Below the pieces are notes generated by a model. The model did no database searches, was not told the origin of the DNA, and saw only the letters and a list, made by a program, of their open reading frames with translations. Positions 18,736 to 27,425 of a stretch of 58,522 bases of DNA are shown piece after piece; position 1 is the first letter of the stretch; each line of letters opens with the position of its first letter. The stretch covers positions 1 through 58,522 of the forward strand of contig JAIYBC010000040.1 of assembly GCA_027488845.1 (NCBI GenBank), in the 5' to 3' direction. The position numbers and the translations under genes are program-made. The stretch comes from Verrucomicrobiales bacterium. GTDB lineage: Bacteria; Verrucomicrobiota; Verrucomicrobiia; Limisphaerales; UBA9464.

Positions 18736-19617
18736 ATGAACCGTCGATCGTTCCTGCGACTCTCCGCCACCGCTGGCGCCGCATTGCCCCTCCTCGCCCA
18801 GGACACGGCCCCCAAGCGTCGTATCCGCAAGGGCATCATGTGGGGTACGGTCGGCGTCCCGGGCTCCACCCTCGAGAAGATGCAGGCCATCAAGGAGGCC
18901 GGATTCGAGGGCGTCGAGCCGATGGGAGGCATGGACAACAAGGACGTGATTGCGGCCTTGGAAGCCACGGGCCTCAAGGCGGGGTCGGTCTGCTGCCACA
19001 CCCATTGGGCGAAGCCGCTTTCCAGTCCCAACCCCGCCGACCGCGAGGTCGGTGTGGAGGGGCTGAAGCTCTCGCTCCGCGACGCGAAGGCCTATGGCGC
19101 TCCAGCCGTGCTGCTGGTTCCGGCAGTGGTCAGCAAGGAGGTCAGCTACGCGGACGCCTACACCCGTTCGCAGACGGAAATCCGCAAGGTGATCCCGCTG
19201 GCGGAGGAACTCGGGGTGAAGATCGCCATCGAGAACGTCTGGAACAACTTCCTGCTCAGCCCGCTCGAGGCGGCCCGTTACGTCGACGAGTTCAAGTCGC
19301 CGATGGTCGGTTGGCATTTCGACGTCGGGAACATCATCCACTACGGATGGCCTGAACAGTGGGTGCGGATCCTGGGCAAGCGCATCGCCACCCTGCACAT
19401 CAAGGAGTACAACCGGGAAAAGGGCGACAAGCAGGGAAAGTGGGCTGGATTCGACGCCGGGTTCCTCACCAGCACCCCGAGCTATTGGCCGGCGGTCATG
19501 AAGGCCTTGGATGACATCGGATACCAAGGTTGGGGCATTGCCGAGCAGGGGGGCGCGGGATCGAAAGAAGGCCTGAAGAAGCTGTCGATGGAGATGGATC
19601 AGATCTTCGCGTCCTGA
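18736..19617 (+). CDS. Exported sugar phosphate isomerase/epimerase-like TIM-barrel protein
   Basis: Protein of 293 residues in the xylose isomerase-like TIM-barrel family. The N-terminus MNRRSFLRLSATAG is a twin-arginine export signal ending near LLAQ. Barrel features include GFEGVEPMGG (about 56), IAIENVWNNF (about 165, with the metal-liganding Glu), GWHFDVGNI (about 194, the Asp of the metal site) and LHIKEYN (about 220). Exported members are frequent beside Gfo/Idh/MocA oxidoreductases in this phylum and probably interconvert or cleave keto-sugars with them. Specificity is unknown. The gene ends 49 bp before a strong bidirectional terminator shared with the convergent LamG gene. Confidence 0.9.
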   Translation: MNRRSFLRLSATAGAALPLLAQDTAPKRRIRKGIMWGTVGVPGSTLEKMQAIKEAGFEGVEPMGGMDNKDVIAALEATGLKAGSVCCHTHWAKPLSSPNPADREVGVEGLKLSLRDAKAYGAPAVLLVPAVVSKEVSYADAYTRSQTEIRKVIPLAEELGVKIAIENVWNNFLLSPLEAARYVDEFKSPMVGWHFDVGNIIHYGWPEQWVRILGKRIATLHIKEYNREKGDKQGKWAGFDAGFLTSTPSYWPAVMKALDDIGYQGWGIAEQGGAGSKEGLKKLSMEMDQIFAS

Positions 19618-19659
19618 TCGAGCCACCTCCGGGGTAGGTCTCGGGGAGACGCTGGAGCA

Positions 19660-19698
19660 AAAACGAACGGGCCGGCCACGTGATGTGGCCGGCCCGTT
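19660..19698. terminator. Bidirectional terminator
   Basis: A perfect 14-bp inverted repeat (arms 19666-19679 and 19685-19698) with a 5-nt loop lies between convergent genes. Read on the minus strand it is followed by CGTTTTTG, a good T-run for ending the LamG transcript. Read on the plus strand the tail is GTGTTTCC, weaker but usable for the isomerase transcript. Confidence 0.85.
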
Positions 19699-19732
19699 GT
19701 GTTTCCGGATCCAGGTCGGATCCGGGTCTGCG

Positions 19733-22453
19733 TCAGCGACGGACGCGATAGAACTTCCCGCCGATGGCCGGTGTGACGTCGAGGGGCGACGCGGCTCCGG
19801 CCACGTCGGAGTAGGTGCCGTTGAGGGCATCCGCTTGCTGGAGCGTGCCGCCGGACCAGACGAGCCGGGCCGAGGCGCCGTTGCGGGCGATGCTGAGCGA
19901 GATCGGCTGGGTCGCACCCGAGACGGCCGTGGTGTAGAGAGCCTGGATGCGGGCCGGGGCGAGGGCGGTATCGTAGATGGCGACCTCGTCGATGGCTCCC
20001 TTGAACAGGCCTTCCCAACCGTTGCCGGTCGAGCCGATTGCCCAGTCGCCGGTGGAGGCGGCCAAGGCGTCCGCGGTGGCCGCGGCGGAGGCGATTTCGG
20101 CTCCGTTGCGGTAGAGGCGCCAGTGGGTGCCGTCGTAGACGCCGGTCAACTGGACCCAGGCGGAGCCGGAGAGGTCGCCGTTGGTGACCTCGGCGGTGGC
20201 TCCTTCGATCACCGTGCCCTCGACGGGCTTGGTGGAGATGGTTCCGACCGTGTAGCGGGTGACGCCCTCGACCGATTCCAGGCGGAGCGAGACCTCGGTG
20301 GTGTTGGTCTGGACGGCCAGGATCTCCTCACCCTGCTCGATGCGGGCGATGAAGCCGCTCGGGGTGAGCGGTCCGCGGGAGACGATCCGGACCGGACCGG
20401 CGTCGAAGTTCAACGACCCGGGACGGACCCAGGCGCTGAGAGTGATCCGGGAGGACGGGGCGAGTCCGATCGGGCTGTTGAGGGCGGCCCAAGACTTGGC
20501 GTTCGTGAGAGACAGCGCGCGGTTGTCGGCTTCGAAGCCGGCGAAGGCCGGAGGACGCGGACCCACGGCGGAAGTGTCGCCCAGGACGGCCTGGCCTTCG
20601 GCGTTGGCTCCGAGACGGCCGGAGTTGGCCAGCGGGGTGACGGCGCGCTCGTTGAAGCGCAGGTAGGTCGCCGGTCCCTTGCGTTCCGGTCCGGTGAACG
20701 GAGCGGTCAGCACGAGGTTCTCGTAGGGCGTGGCGGAGTGGGAGTTCGTCCCGGCCTGGTAGTGGGCGAGGACCTGTTCCGGGGTCAGGAGATGGTCCCC
20801 GTAGATGGCGACCTCGTCGATCTGGCCCTCGAAGGGATTGCTGCCGAGGCCCGACTTGGCGTTGTAGGCGCCGATGCCAAGGTCCGCGGCGGCGCCGTTG
20901 TCTTCGGGGATCTCGCGGTTCGCGGCGTACAGGGCCGCGGTGTTGGTGTTGACGGGGACGCCATTCACATAGGCGGTCAGCACGCCCTGCCACTGGTTGT
21001 TGCCGTTGCCACCGGGGTCGCCGTTGTCGATCTCAGGCTTCCAGGTGAAGGCGAGGTGCTGCCATTCACCGACCTTGTAGTCGGTGTCGGTGTTGACGTC
21101 GGCACCGCTGTTGCCGGCGCCGCGGAACATGCGGAAGTTCCAGCCGTGTCCCTCGGAGGCGGGGTAGCTGAGGTTCGGATTGCGCTGGAAGATCACCCAT
21201 CCGGTCCGTCCGGTGCCGCCGACCCAGCGGTTGTTGACCGGGCATTGGCCGCCTTGGTTGTCGCGACCGGGCTTCACCCACATCTCGAAGGAGAAGGGCT
21301 TGTCGGCGCCGGGGTTGTTGAGCGCGAGGAAGGGCAGGGTGGTCGTCGAGTTGCCGTTCCGGTTGTGGTAGACCACCGACTTGTCCGAGGTGCCACCGCC
21401 GATCGCGCCGGCGCCAGGATGACGGACTTCCGCGGTGTGGGTGCCATGGCCCAAGGCACGGGTCTCGCCGAGGTTGACCGCGATGTCGGCACCGGGCGTC
21501 TCCTCGTCCAGGTGGTGGTAGGCCACCGGGTTGTGCGACCGCACGAGCGACTCGTAGGAGACCGTGCGGTTGGCGTTGGTCGCGTTCTGGTAATGCGCGA
21601 GGATCTGCTCCGCGCTGAGTCGGTTGGTGTACAGGGCGAACTCGTCGACCCCGCCGAAGTAGGGGTTGAGGCTGGTGCCCGCCGTGTTGTTGTAGTTGCC
21701 GATGGCCAAGCCGGCGGGATCGCGGTCGTGGTCGTTGGTGTTCGCGGCGTAGCCCGGGATGGTGCCGTCCGAGCCGCCCGTCCAGGTCGTCTTCGCCGCC
21801 TCCTGGCCGTCGATGTACATCGTCACCGAGGCGTCCACGACGTTGGCCGGATCATAGGCCACGACGACGTGGGTCCATTTGCCGATCTTGTAGGGCACGC
21901 GGCTGACCACATCGAGGCCTGTGGATCCGCCGGAGCCGCGGAACATGCGGAAGTTCCAGCCCACCGGTTCGCTTCCCTCGTAGGTCTCGTCCGGCTTGCG
22001 CTGGAAAAACACCCATCCCTGACGGTCGACGCCGGACCAGGCATAGCGGTTGTTGATGGGGCACTGGCCGGTGGCCGTCTGGTCACTGGCCGGATAGAAC
22101 CAGGCTTCGATCGTGAAAGGCTGGTTGGCCGCGGGATTCAGCGCGGCGTTCCAAGGGATTTCGGTCCGCGAGGTGAAGTCGAAGAATGCCGCGCGCCCGG
22201 AGTCGCCCACGATGGCGCCCGGCATCGTGTGGACGCGGCCGAGGTTCTGCGTGGCGTTGGCCGCGGCTCCAGCGGAGCCGGAATTCACGTTGACCGTGCC
22301 CTTGGCATTGGAGTCACCGAGTCGGTAATAGGCCGCAGGGGAGTCGGCGAGGACCTCGTTGGAGTAGTCCGCCGCCCGGAGAAACCCGGGGCAACCTGCG
22401 GTGGCGGCCACGGCGACAAGGGTCGCCAAGGCGCGGGAGTTTGAATGTGTCAT
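19733..22453 (-). CDS. Secreted protein with three LamG-like domains
   Basis: Exported protein of about 906 residues. A signal peptide covers about 1-28 (ending FLRA). Three concanavalin A/LamG-like jelly-roll domains follow. The first (about 40-300) and second (about 310-590) are clear duplicates: both contain QCPxNNR, GWVxFQRxP and GWNFRMFRG, and both end in a DE(F/V)A-Y block followed by QxLAHYQ. The third (about 610-850) is more divergent but also ends in IDEVAIYDTALAPARIQALY. The last about 50 residues form the verrucomicrobial C-terminal module with LVWSGGTLQQAD and a final FYRVR. Such proteins usually bind carbohydrate or adhere at the cell surface. No catalytic domain is visible. The start is the ATG just before the signal peptide; the upstream open frame lacks features. 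Confidence 0.85.
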   Translation of the reverse strand: MTHSNSRALATLVAVAATAGCPGFLRAADYSNEVLADSPAAYYRLGDSNAKGTVNVNSGSAGAAANATQNLGRVHTMPGAIVGDSGRAAFFDFTSRTEIPWNAALNPAANQPFTIEAWFYPASDQTATGQCPINNRYAWSGVDRQGWVFFQRKPDETYEGSEPVGWNFRMFRGSGGSTGLDVVSRVPYKIGKWTHVVVAYDPANVVDASVTMYIDGQEAAKTTWTGGSDGTIPGYAANTNDHDRDPAGLAIGNYNNTAGTSLNPYFGGVDEFALYTNRLSAEQILAHYQNATNANRTVSYESLVRSHNPVAYHHLDEETPGADIAVNLGETRALGHGTHTAEVRHPGAGAIGGGTSDKSVVYHNRNGNSTTTLPFLALNNPGADKPFSFEMWVKPGRDNQGGQCPVNNRWVGGTGRTGWVIFQRNPNLSYPASEGHGWNFRMFRGAGNSGADVNTDTDYKVGEWQHLAFTWKPEIDNGDPGGNGNNQWQGVLTAYVNGVPVNTNTAALYAANREIPEDNGAAADLGIGAYNAKSGLGSNPFEGQIDEVAIYGDHLLTPEQVLAHYQAGTNSHSATPYENLVLTAPFTGPERKGPATYLRFNERAVTPLANSGRLGANAEGQAVLGDTSAVGPRPPAFAGFEADNRALSLTNAKSWAALNSPIGLAPSSRITLSAWVRPGSLNFDAGPVRIVSRGPLTPSGFIARIEQGEEILAVQTNTTEVSLRLESVEGVTRYTVGTISTKPVEGTVIEGATAEVTNGDLSGSAWVQLTGVYDGTHWRLYRNGAEIASAAATADALAASTGDWAIGSTGNGWEGLFKGAIDEVAIYDTALAPARIQALYTTAVSGATQPISLSIARNGASARLVWSGGTLQQADALNGTYSDVAGAASPLDVTPAIGGKFYRVRR

Positions 22454-22695
22454 GTATATCCGGTGGTTTTGAGGAACACCTTGTGTTACGGGGGCGTTCT
22501 GGAGCGTACAAGCCGAAATCCCCGTTTGACGGAAACGTTCCGGGTTCCGCACGGATCCGTGACGTTTACGGCTGCGATTTTGAACGGTGTCCGCCACGCC
22601 ATCGGGGTCTCATTTCATTTTCGTCGACAGCCGCGCCCGATGAGACAGCTTCTTGAGGGCGCTCCAACCCGGCGCCGCAACGCAACCGAACCGCC

Positions 22696-25600
22696 ATGGC
22701 CATCCACGTCGCCCTCCGTCACGTCACCCATTACACCTACGACCAGCCGGTCGGGCATGGGCCGCACGTCGTCCGGCTTCGCCCGGCGCCGCATTGCCGG
22801 ACCCCGGTCCTGAGCTACTCCCAAAAGGTCACCGGAGGGGAGCACTTCATCAATTGGCAGCAGGACCCGTTCTCCAACTGGAACGCGCGCCTCGTGTTCC
22901 CCGAGCCCATGGCCGAGTTGAAGATCGAGGTGGAGCTCGTGGCCGAGATGGCGGTCTACAACCCGTTCGACTTCTTCCTCGAGGAGTCCGCGACCTACTT
23001 CCCGTTCCAGTACGATCCGGTCTTGGGCAAGGACCTCGCTCCGTTCATGGAGAAGTCGGCGCCGACGCCGCTGCTGAAGGCCTTCGTCGACGAGTTGAGG
23101 CGGGAAGTGCTGGGGCAACCGGAGAACGTCGGCCACGCCCCGGTTCCCGCCGCCGTCGCGCATCTGGACACCCACCATGGCGGCGGCCACCTGCCCGGAG
23201 TTCCCTCCTCCGCCAAGGCCGGATCCACGGTGGAACCGAAGCAGGTCCGCACCATCGATTTCATCGTGGCCGCCAACCAGAAGGTCCAACAGCGGATCCG
23301 TTACCTGATCCGCTTGGAACCCGGCGTGCAGGCCCCGGAGGAGACCTTGGAGAAGGCAAGCGGCTCCTGCCGCGATTCCGGTTGGCTCCTCGTCCAGGCG
23401 TTCCGGCAGATGGGACTCGCCGCTCGGTTCGTGAGCGGTTACCTGATCCAGCTCGCCCCGGACCTCAAGTCCCTGGACGGACCCAGCGGCACGGAAGTGG
23501 ATTTCACCGACCTCCACGCCTGGTGCGAGGTGTACCTGCCCGGGGCCGGTTGGATCGGCTTGGATCCCACTTCCGGCCTCCTCGCGGGGGAGGGGCACAT
23601 CCCGCTCAGCTGCACGCCGGAGCCGTCCACAGCCGCTCCGGTCACCGGGGCCATCGGCGAATGCAAGTCGACGCTGCACCACGCGATGTCGGTGACCCGC
23701 ATCCACGAATCGCCGCGTGTCACCAAGCCGTACACCGAGGAGCAATGGCAACGCATCGACGCGCTTGGCCGTGCGATCGACTCGGATCTCGTGGCCGGTG
23801 ACGTCCGGCTCACCATGGGCGGTGAGCCCACGTTCGTCTCGGTCGACGACCCGGACGGTCCCGAGTGGAACTTCACTGCGGTTTCCCACAAGAAACGGGT
23901 GCTTTCCGGCACGTTGATCAAGCGGCTGCGGTCGCGTTTCGCACCGGGATCCCTGCTGCACTACGGACAGGGGAAATGGTATCCGGGCGAACCCCTGCCG
24001 CGTTGGGCCTTGGCGGCCTACTGGCGCAAGGACGGCGTGCCGATCTGGAAGGACGACTCGCTGATCGCCGACGAGTCCCGCGACTACGGCCACGGGGCGC
24101 GGGAGGCGCTGGAACTCTCGCGCCGGTTGGCCGGGATGCTCGGCGCGGATCCGAAGTGGATCCTGCCGGGCTACGAGGACGCCTTCTACTACACGTGGAA
24201 GGAGCGCCGGTTGCCGTCGAACGTCTCGCCCGAGAAGTCGGAGCTGAAGGACAAGCAGGAACGCGAGCGTATCGCCCGCATTTTCCAGAAGGGGCTGGGC
24301 GAAGTCGTGGGCTACGCCTTGCCCTTGAAGCGGTCCTCCGGGTCGAGCGGCACGGGTTGGGTGAGTGGACCGTGGTTTCTGCGGGACGACGAGACGCTTT
24401 GGCTGATTCCCGGCGATTCGCCGATGGGATTCCGCCTGCCGCTGGATTCTATCCCGTGGGTGGCCGACAAGGAGTATCCTTGGAACTGGCCCCAGGATCC
24501 TTCCGCAACGTTGCCGCCGTTGCCCAGGGAGTTTCCCTACAGCGGTCCCGCCGCCGCGGCAGGACAGCGGTTTGTCCGGGGATCCGCCGGAGCTACCGCA
24601 CCGGGATACGGTCCTGGGCAAAGGGCCCAGCGACTCGACGGCCCGATTCCGGAACCCGAGCTTCCGCCGCTGCCCGATTCGCCCGATCCGACACGCCGGC
24701 CCAGGCTCCAGCAGAGCGCCCCGTGGATCATCCGCACCGCGTTGTGCGTGGAACCGCGGAACGGCCGCCTGCACATCTTCCTGCCGCCGGTCTCGACCAC
24801 GGAGGACTACCTCGACCTGGTCTCCGGCATCGAGAGCACCGTGTCCGCGATGGGCGTGCCGGTCATCCTCGAGGGCGAGGCCCCGCCGAAGGATCCGCGG
24901 CTCAACAAGCTGGCGGTCACGCCCGACCCCGGGGTGATCGAGGTGAACCTGCATCCGAGCCGCAGCTGGGACGAGTTGGCGGAGCGGACGACCGTGCTCT
25001 ATGAGGAGGCGCGCCAAACCCGCCTTGGAACCGAGAAGTTCATGGTCGACGGCCGGCATACCGGCACCGGCGGCGGCAACCACATCATCCTCGGCGGCGA
25101 GACCCCCGCCGATTCCCCGGTCCTGCGTCGTCCCGACCTGCTTCGGTCGCTGATCGCCTACTGGCAGAATCATCCCTCCTTGAGCTGGCTGTTCAGCGGC
25201 CTGTTCATCGGGCCGACCAGCCAGGCGCCGCGCATCGACGAAGCCCGCAACGACTCCCTGTACGAGCTCGACATCGCCTTCCGAGAGATGGACCGGCAGC
25301 TGTCCCGCGGTAACGTCCCGCCTTGGTTGGTGGACCGGCTCTTCCGGAACCTGTTGATCGATGCCAGCGGCAACACCCACCGCTCCGAGTTCAGCATCGA
25401 CAAGCTCTTCGCGCCCGAAAGCTCATCCGGACGCCTCGGCTTGGTCGAGATGCGCGCCTTCGAGATGCCACCGCACGCGCGGATGAGCCTGGCCCAGCAC
25501 CTCCTGCTGCGCGGACTCGTGTCCCGGTTCTGGCGCGAGCCCTACACCAACGGACTTGTCCGCTGGGGCACCGACATCCACGACCGTTGGATGCTTCCGC

Positions 25601-26235
25601 ACTTCTGCGAGACCGACTTCAATGATGTCCTGCGCGACCTGGGCTCCGCCGGCTATCCGTTCGAGTCCGAGTGGTTCGCCCCGCATTTCGAATTCCGCTT
25701 CCCACGGATCGGCGACTTCGCGCAACGGGACATCCAGGTGGAGATCCGCACCGCGCTTGAGCCTTGGCATGTCCTTGGCGAGGAACCCGGCGGCGGCGGC
25801 ACGGTGCGTTACGTGGACAGTTCGTTGGAGCGGGTCCAGGTGAAGGCTAAGGGATTGACTGGCGACCGGTTCGTCGTGACCTGCAACGGCCGCCGGGTTC
25901 CCCTGCATCCTACCGGGACCAACGGCGAGGGCGTTGCCGGCGTGCGGTACCGCGCCTGGCAGCCTCCGGAATGCCTCCAGCCGACCATCGGCGTCCAGAC
26001 GCCACTGGTGTTCGACCTCTTCGACACTTGGAACCGTCGCTCGATCGGCGGTTGTACCTACCACGTCGCTCATCCCGGCGGACGCAGCTACGGGACGTTC
26101 CCGGTCAACGCCTATGAGGCCGAAAGCCGTCGACTTGCCCGGTTCTTCACAACCGGGGCGAGCCAGGGTGCGTTCACGCCGCCGGCTGAAAGTGTGAACG
26201 GCGAGTTCCCGTTCACCCTCGACCTGCGCCGCTGA
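22696..26235 (+). CDS. Transglutaminase-like / DUF2126 fusion protein
   Basis: Protein of 1179 residues, no signal peptide, built from two parts. Residues 1-300 are a bacterial transglutaminase-like domain: the N-terminal beta region (HYTYDQPV...VVRLRP) leads to the cysteine-protease core with the full triad Cys225 (in GSCRDSG), His274 (in DLHAWCEVY) and Asp290 (in GLDPTSG). Between them lies a His/Gly-rich insert (HHGGGH, about 159-165). From about 360 to the end is DUF2126, opening with LTMGGEPTFVS and containing FMVDGRHTGTGGGNH and MPPHARMSLAQ. This fusion is widespread beside circularly permuted ATP-grasp and alpha-E proteins, a set proposed to make and process a peptide or amide-linked product. 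Those partners are absent here. The catalytic residues are intact; the substrate is unknown. Confidence 0.92.
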   Translation: MAIHVALRHVTHYTYDQPVGHGPHVVRLRPAPHCRTPVLSYSQKVTGGEHFINWQQDPFSNWNARLVFPEPMAELKIEVELVAEMAVYNPFDFFLEESATYFPFQYDPVLGKDLAPFMEKSAPTPLLKAFVDELRREVLGQPENVGHAPVPAAVAHLDTHHGGGHLPGVPSSAKAGSTVEPKQVRTIDFIVAANQKVQQRIRYLIRLEPGVQAPEETLEKASGSCRDSGWLLVQAFRQMGLAARFVSGYLIQLAPDLKSLDGPSGTEVDFTDLHAWCEVYLPGAGWIGLDPTSGLLAGEGHIPLSCTPEPSTAAPVTGAIGECKSTLHHAMSVTRIHESPRVTKPYTEEQWQRIDALGRAIDSDLVAGDVRLTMGGEPTFVSVDDPDGPEWNFTAVSHKKRVLSGTLIKRLRSRFAPGSLLHYGQGKWYPGEPLPRWALAAYWRKDGVPIWKDDSLIADESRDYGHGAREALELSRRLAGMLGADPKWILPGYEDAFYYTWKERRLPSNVSPEKSELKDKQERERIARIFQKGLGEVVGYALPLKRSSGSSGTGWVSGPWFLRDDETLWLIPGDSPMGFRLPLDSIPWVADKEYPWNWPQDPSATLPPLPREFPYSGPAAAAGQRFVRGSAGATAPGYGPGQRAQRLDGPIPEPELPPLPDSPDPTRRPRLQQSAPWIIRTALCVEPRNGRLHIFLPPVSTTEDYLDLVSGIESTVSAMGVPVILEGEAPPKDPRLNKLAVTPDPGVIEVNLHPSRSWDELAERTTVLYEEARQTRLGTEKFMVDGRHTGTGGGNHIILGGETPADSPVLRRPDLLRSLIAYWQNHPSLSWLFSGLFIGPTSQAPRIDEARNDSLYELDIAFREMDRQLSRGNVPPWLVDRLFRNLLIDASGNTHRSEFSIDKLFAPESSSGRLGLVEMRAFEMPPHARMSLAQHLLLRGLVSRFWREPYTNGLVRWGTDIHDRWMLPHFCETDFNDVLRDLGSAGYPFESEWFAPHFEFRFPRIGDFAQRDIQVEIRTALEPWHVLGEEPGGGGTVRYVDSSLERVQVKAKGLTGDRFVVTCNGRRVPLHPTGTNGEGVAGVRYRAWQPPECLQPTIGVQTPLVFDLFDTWNRRSIGGCTYHVAHPGGRSYGTFPVNAYEAESRRLARFFTTGASQGAFTPPAESVNGEFPFTLDLRR

Positions 26236-26263
26236 CCCAAGACCTTCCACAGCATCGTCTGAC

Positions 26264-26653
26264 ATGGCGGAATCCGTGTCCAAACCAGCTGCGTTTGAGG
26301 TTGTGCACCTCGGTGACCAGCCTTGGTACACAGCCGAAGACCTTGCGGAAGCGAGGGAGATCGCCAGTCCGCGCAATTCGCGCGCCCGCAACTTGAGCAT
26401 CGCGGACATCCGGATCCCTCCGGGTGTCGCGGTCCGGGCCCATCGTCACGAGGTGGTTGAGGAGATCTATCATGTCGTCGCCGGCACTGGCCGGATGACG
26501 GTCGCTGGATCCACGCGGGAGGTAGGTCCCGGAGACACGGTGGTGATCCTTCCGGGCGAACGACACGACATCCGGAACCTCGGCACCACGGAACTGCGGT
26601 TGTTGGTCACCTGCACGCCTCCTTGGACACCGGAATGTCTCGTGTTCGACTGA
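26264..26653 (+). CDS. Small cupin-domain protein
   Basis: Single-domain cupin of 129 residues. Cupin motif 1 is complete, with Gly54, His60, His62, Glu66 and the trailing Gly (VRAHRHEVVEEIYHVVAG). Motif 2 is complete around LPGERHDIRN, with His101 as the fourth metal ligand. It therefore probably binds Fe, Mn or Zn. Small stand-alone cupins act as sugar isomerases, dioxygenases or binding proteins, and sequence alone does not decide between these. It starts 28 bp after the transglutaminase/DUF2126 stop on the same strand and may be co-transcribed. It is the last typical high-GC gene before the low-GC stretch. Confidence 0.88.
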   Translation: MAESVSKPAAFEVVHLGDQPWYTAEDLAEAREIASPRNSRARNLSIADIRIPPGVAVRAHRHEVVEEIYHVVAGTGRMTVAGSTREVGPGDTVVILPGERHDIRNLGTTELRLLVTCTPPWTPECLVFD

Positions 26654-27425
26654 CATGCCGGTACCGGGTTGTGGCCACTGACTTGGCGGCCTGTCGAGAT
26701 TCTGGGTGTGGCTTCCCAAACCCGCCTCGACGACTCCGGGAGAACAGTTCGTCGTCGGTTTCGCACGTGATGGCTCGATGTGTCGGCCCCGCAAGTGCGG
26801 AGTAGGTCAGGGCGGAAGTGGTGTTTCTACCTCCTGATATCCAAATCCTTAGGCGAATCCTCAGCAGTTGAAATCCGCATGGCTGTGGATCAGGGCAGGA
26901 GGATGAAATCCACCTCAGGTTCCCCTCGGTTCCCTATTGAGGGAATGGCTGCTGGTCGCCATTCGAAGTCCTTCTGCCCAAGGAGCTTTCTTCGGATTTC
27001 GCTGCGCTGGAGGCGCGTCCGGTTAGCTCCGATGAGTTGCTCTGCTCGAAAGATCCTCTCCGCCGCGAGGGAAAATCCGATTCGAACCTTCATCGGAAAC
27101 GAGGGCCAAACGAGGAGTTGGCGACATTCTGATTTGGTCCGACTCCCTATCGGAACATTCCTGTGATGCAAGCGATTAGCGCGAATCAGAGGGATGGCTA
27201 GACCGGACCCTAGACGGCTTCTGTTGCTAGATTGCGAATCACTATCCATCACGGGCGTGCTTTGCCCGTGGTAGTCCATATCCAACGATTCCAGTATGGT
27301 CCATACCAACAACCAAACGATCACCAACGGCTGAGTTAACTCAGGTAGGGCTAAGCTCAGGCACCCATTGGGATGGTCGGTCCGCTGCGTCTCTTCCGTA
27401 AATCAACAATCGAACCTATACGGAT
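26654..27425. other. Long low-GC intergenic region
   Basis: This gap of 772 bp is noticeably less GC-rich than the flanking genes. The longest frame in it is a 145-codon minus-strand open frame (26890-27327), which lacks a recognisable domain, signal or ribosome binding site. I treat it as unproven and leave it uncalled. The 3' half must hold the promoter of the 1281-residue beta-helix gene, and a perfect 14-bp palindrome sits there. The region may be a remnant of older, decayed genes, which would fit a recombination boundary. Confidence 0.4.
27331..27344. promoter_or_regulatory. Perfect 14-bp palindrome, possible operator
   Basis: CTGAGTTAACTCAG is its own reverse complement. It lies 81 bp before the ATG of the beta-helix gene in an AT-richer stretch. 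A dimeric helix-turn-helix regulator could bind such a site. No regulator gene is adjacent and no second copy was noticed nearby, so this is tentative. Confidence 0.35.

Noticed and set aside
19685-22444. A 919-codon plus-strand open frame opposite the LamG protein
   Set aside because: Its product is a Gly/Val/Arg-rich low-complexity sequence without domains, while the opposite strand encodes three LamG domains and a signal peptide.
22615-25380. A 921-codon minus-strand open frame opposite the transglutaminase/DUF2126 gene
   Set aside because: Antisense shadow; the plus strand has an intact catalytic triad and full DUF2126 motifs.
26890-27327. A 145-codon minus-strand open frame in the low-GC gap
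   Set aside because: No domain, signal or ribosome binding site is visible, and the lower GC makes the length only mildly notable. Kept as unproven.
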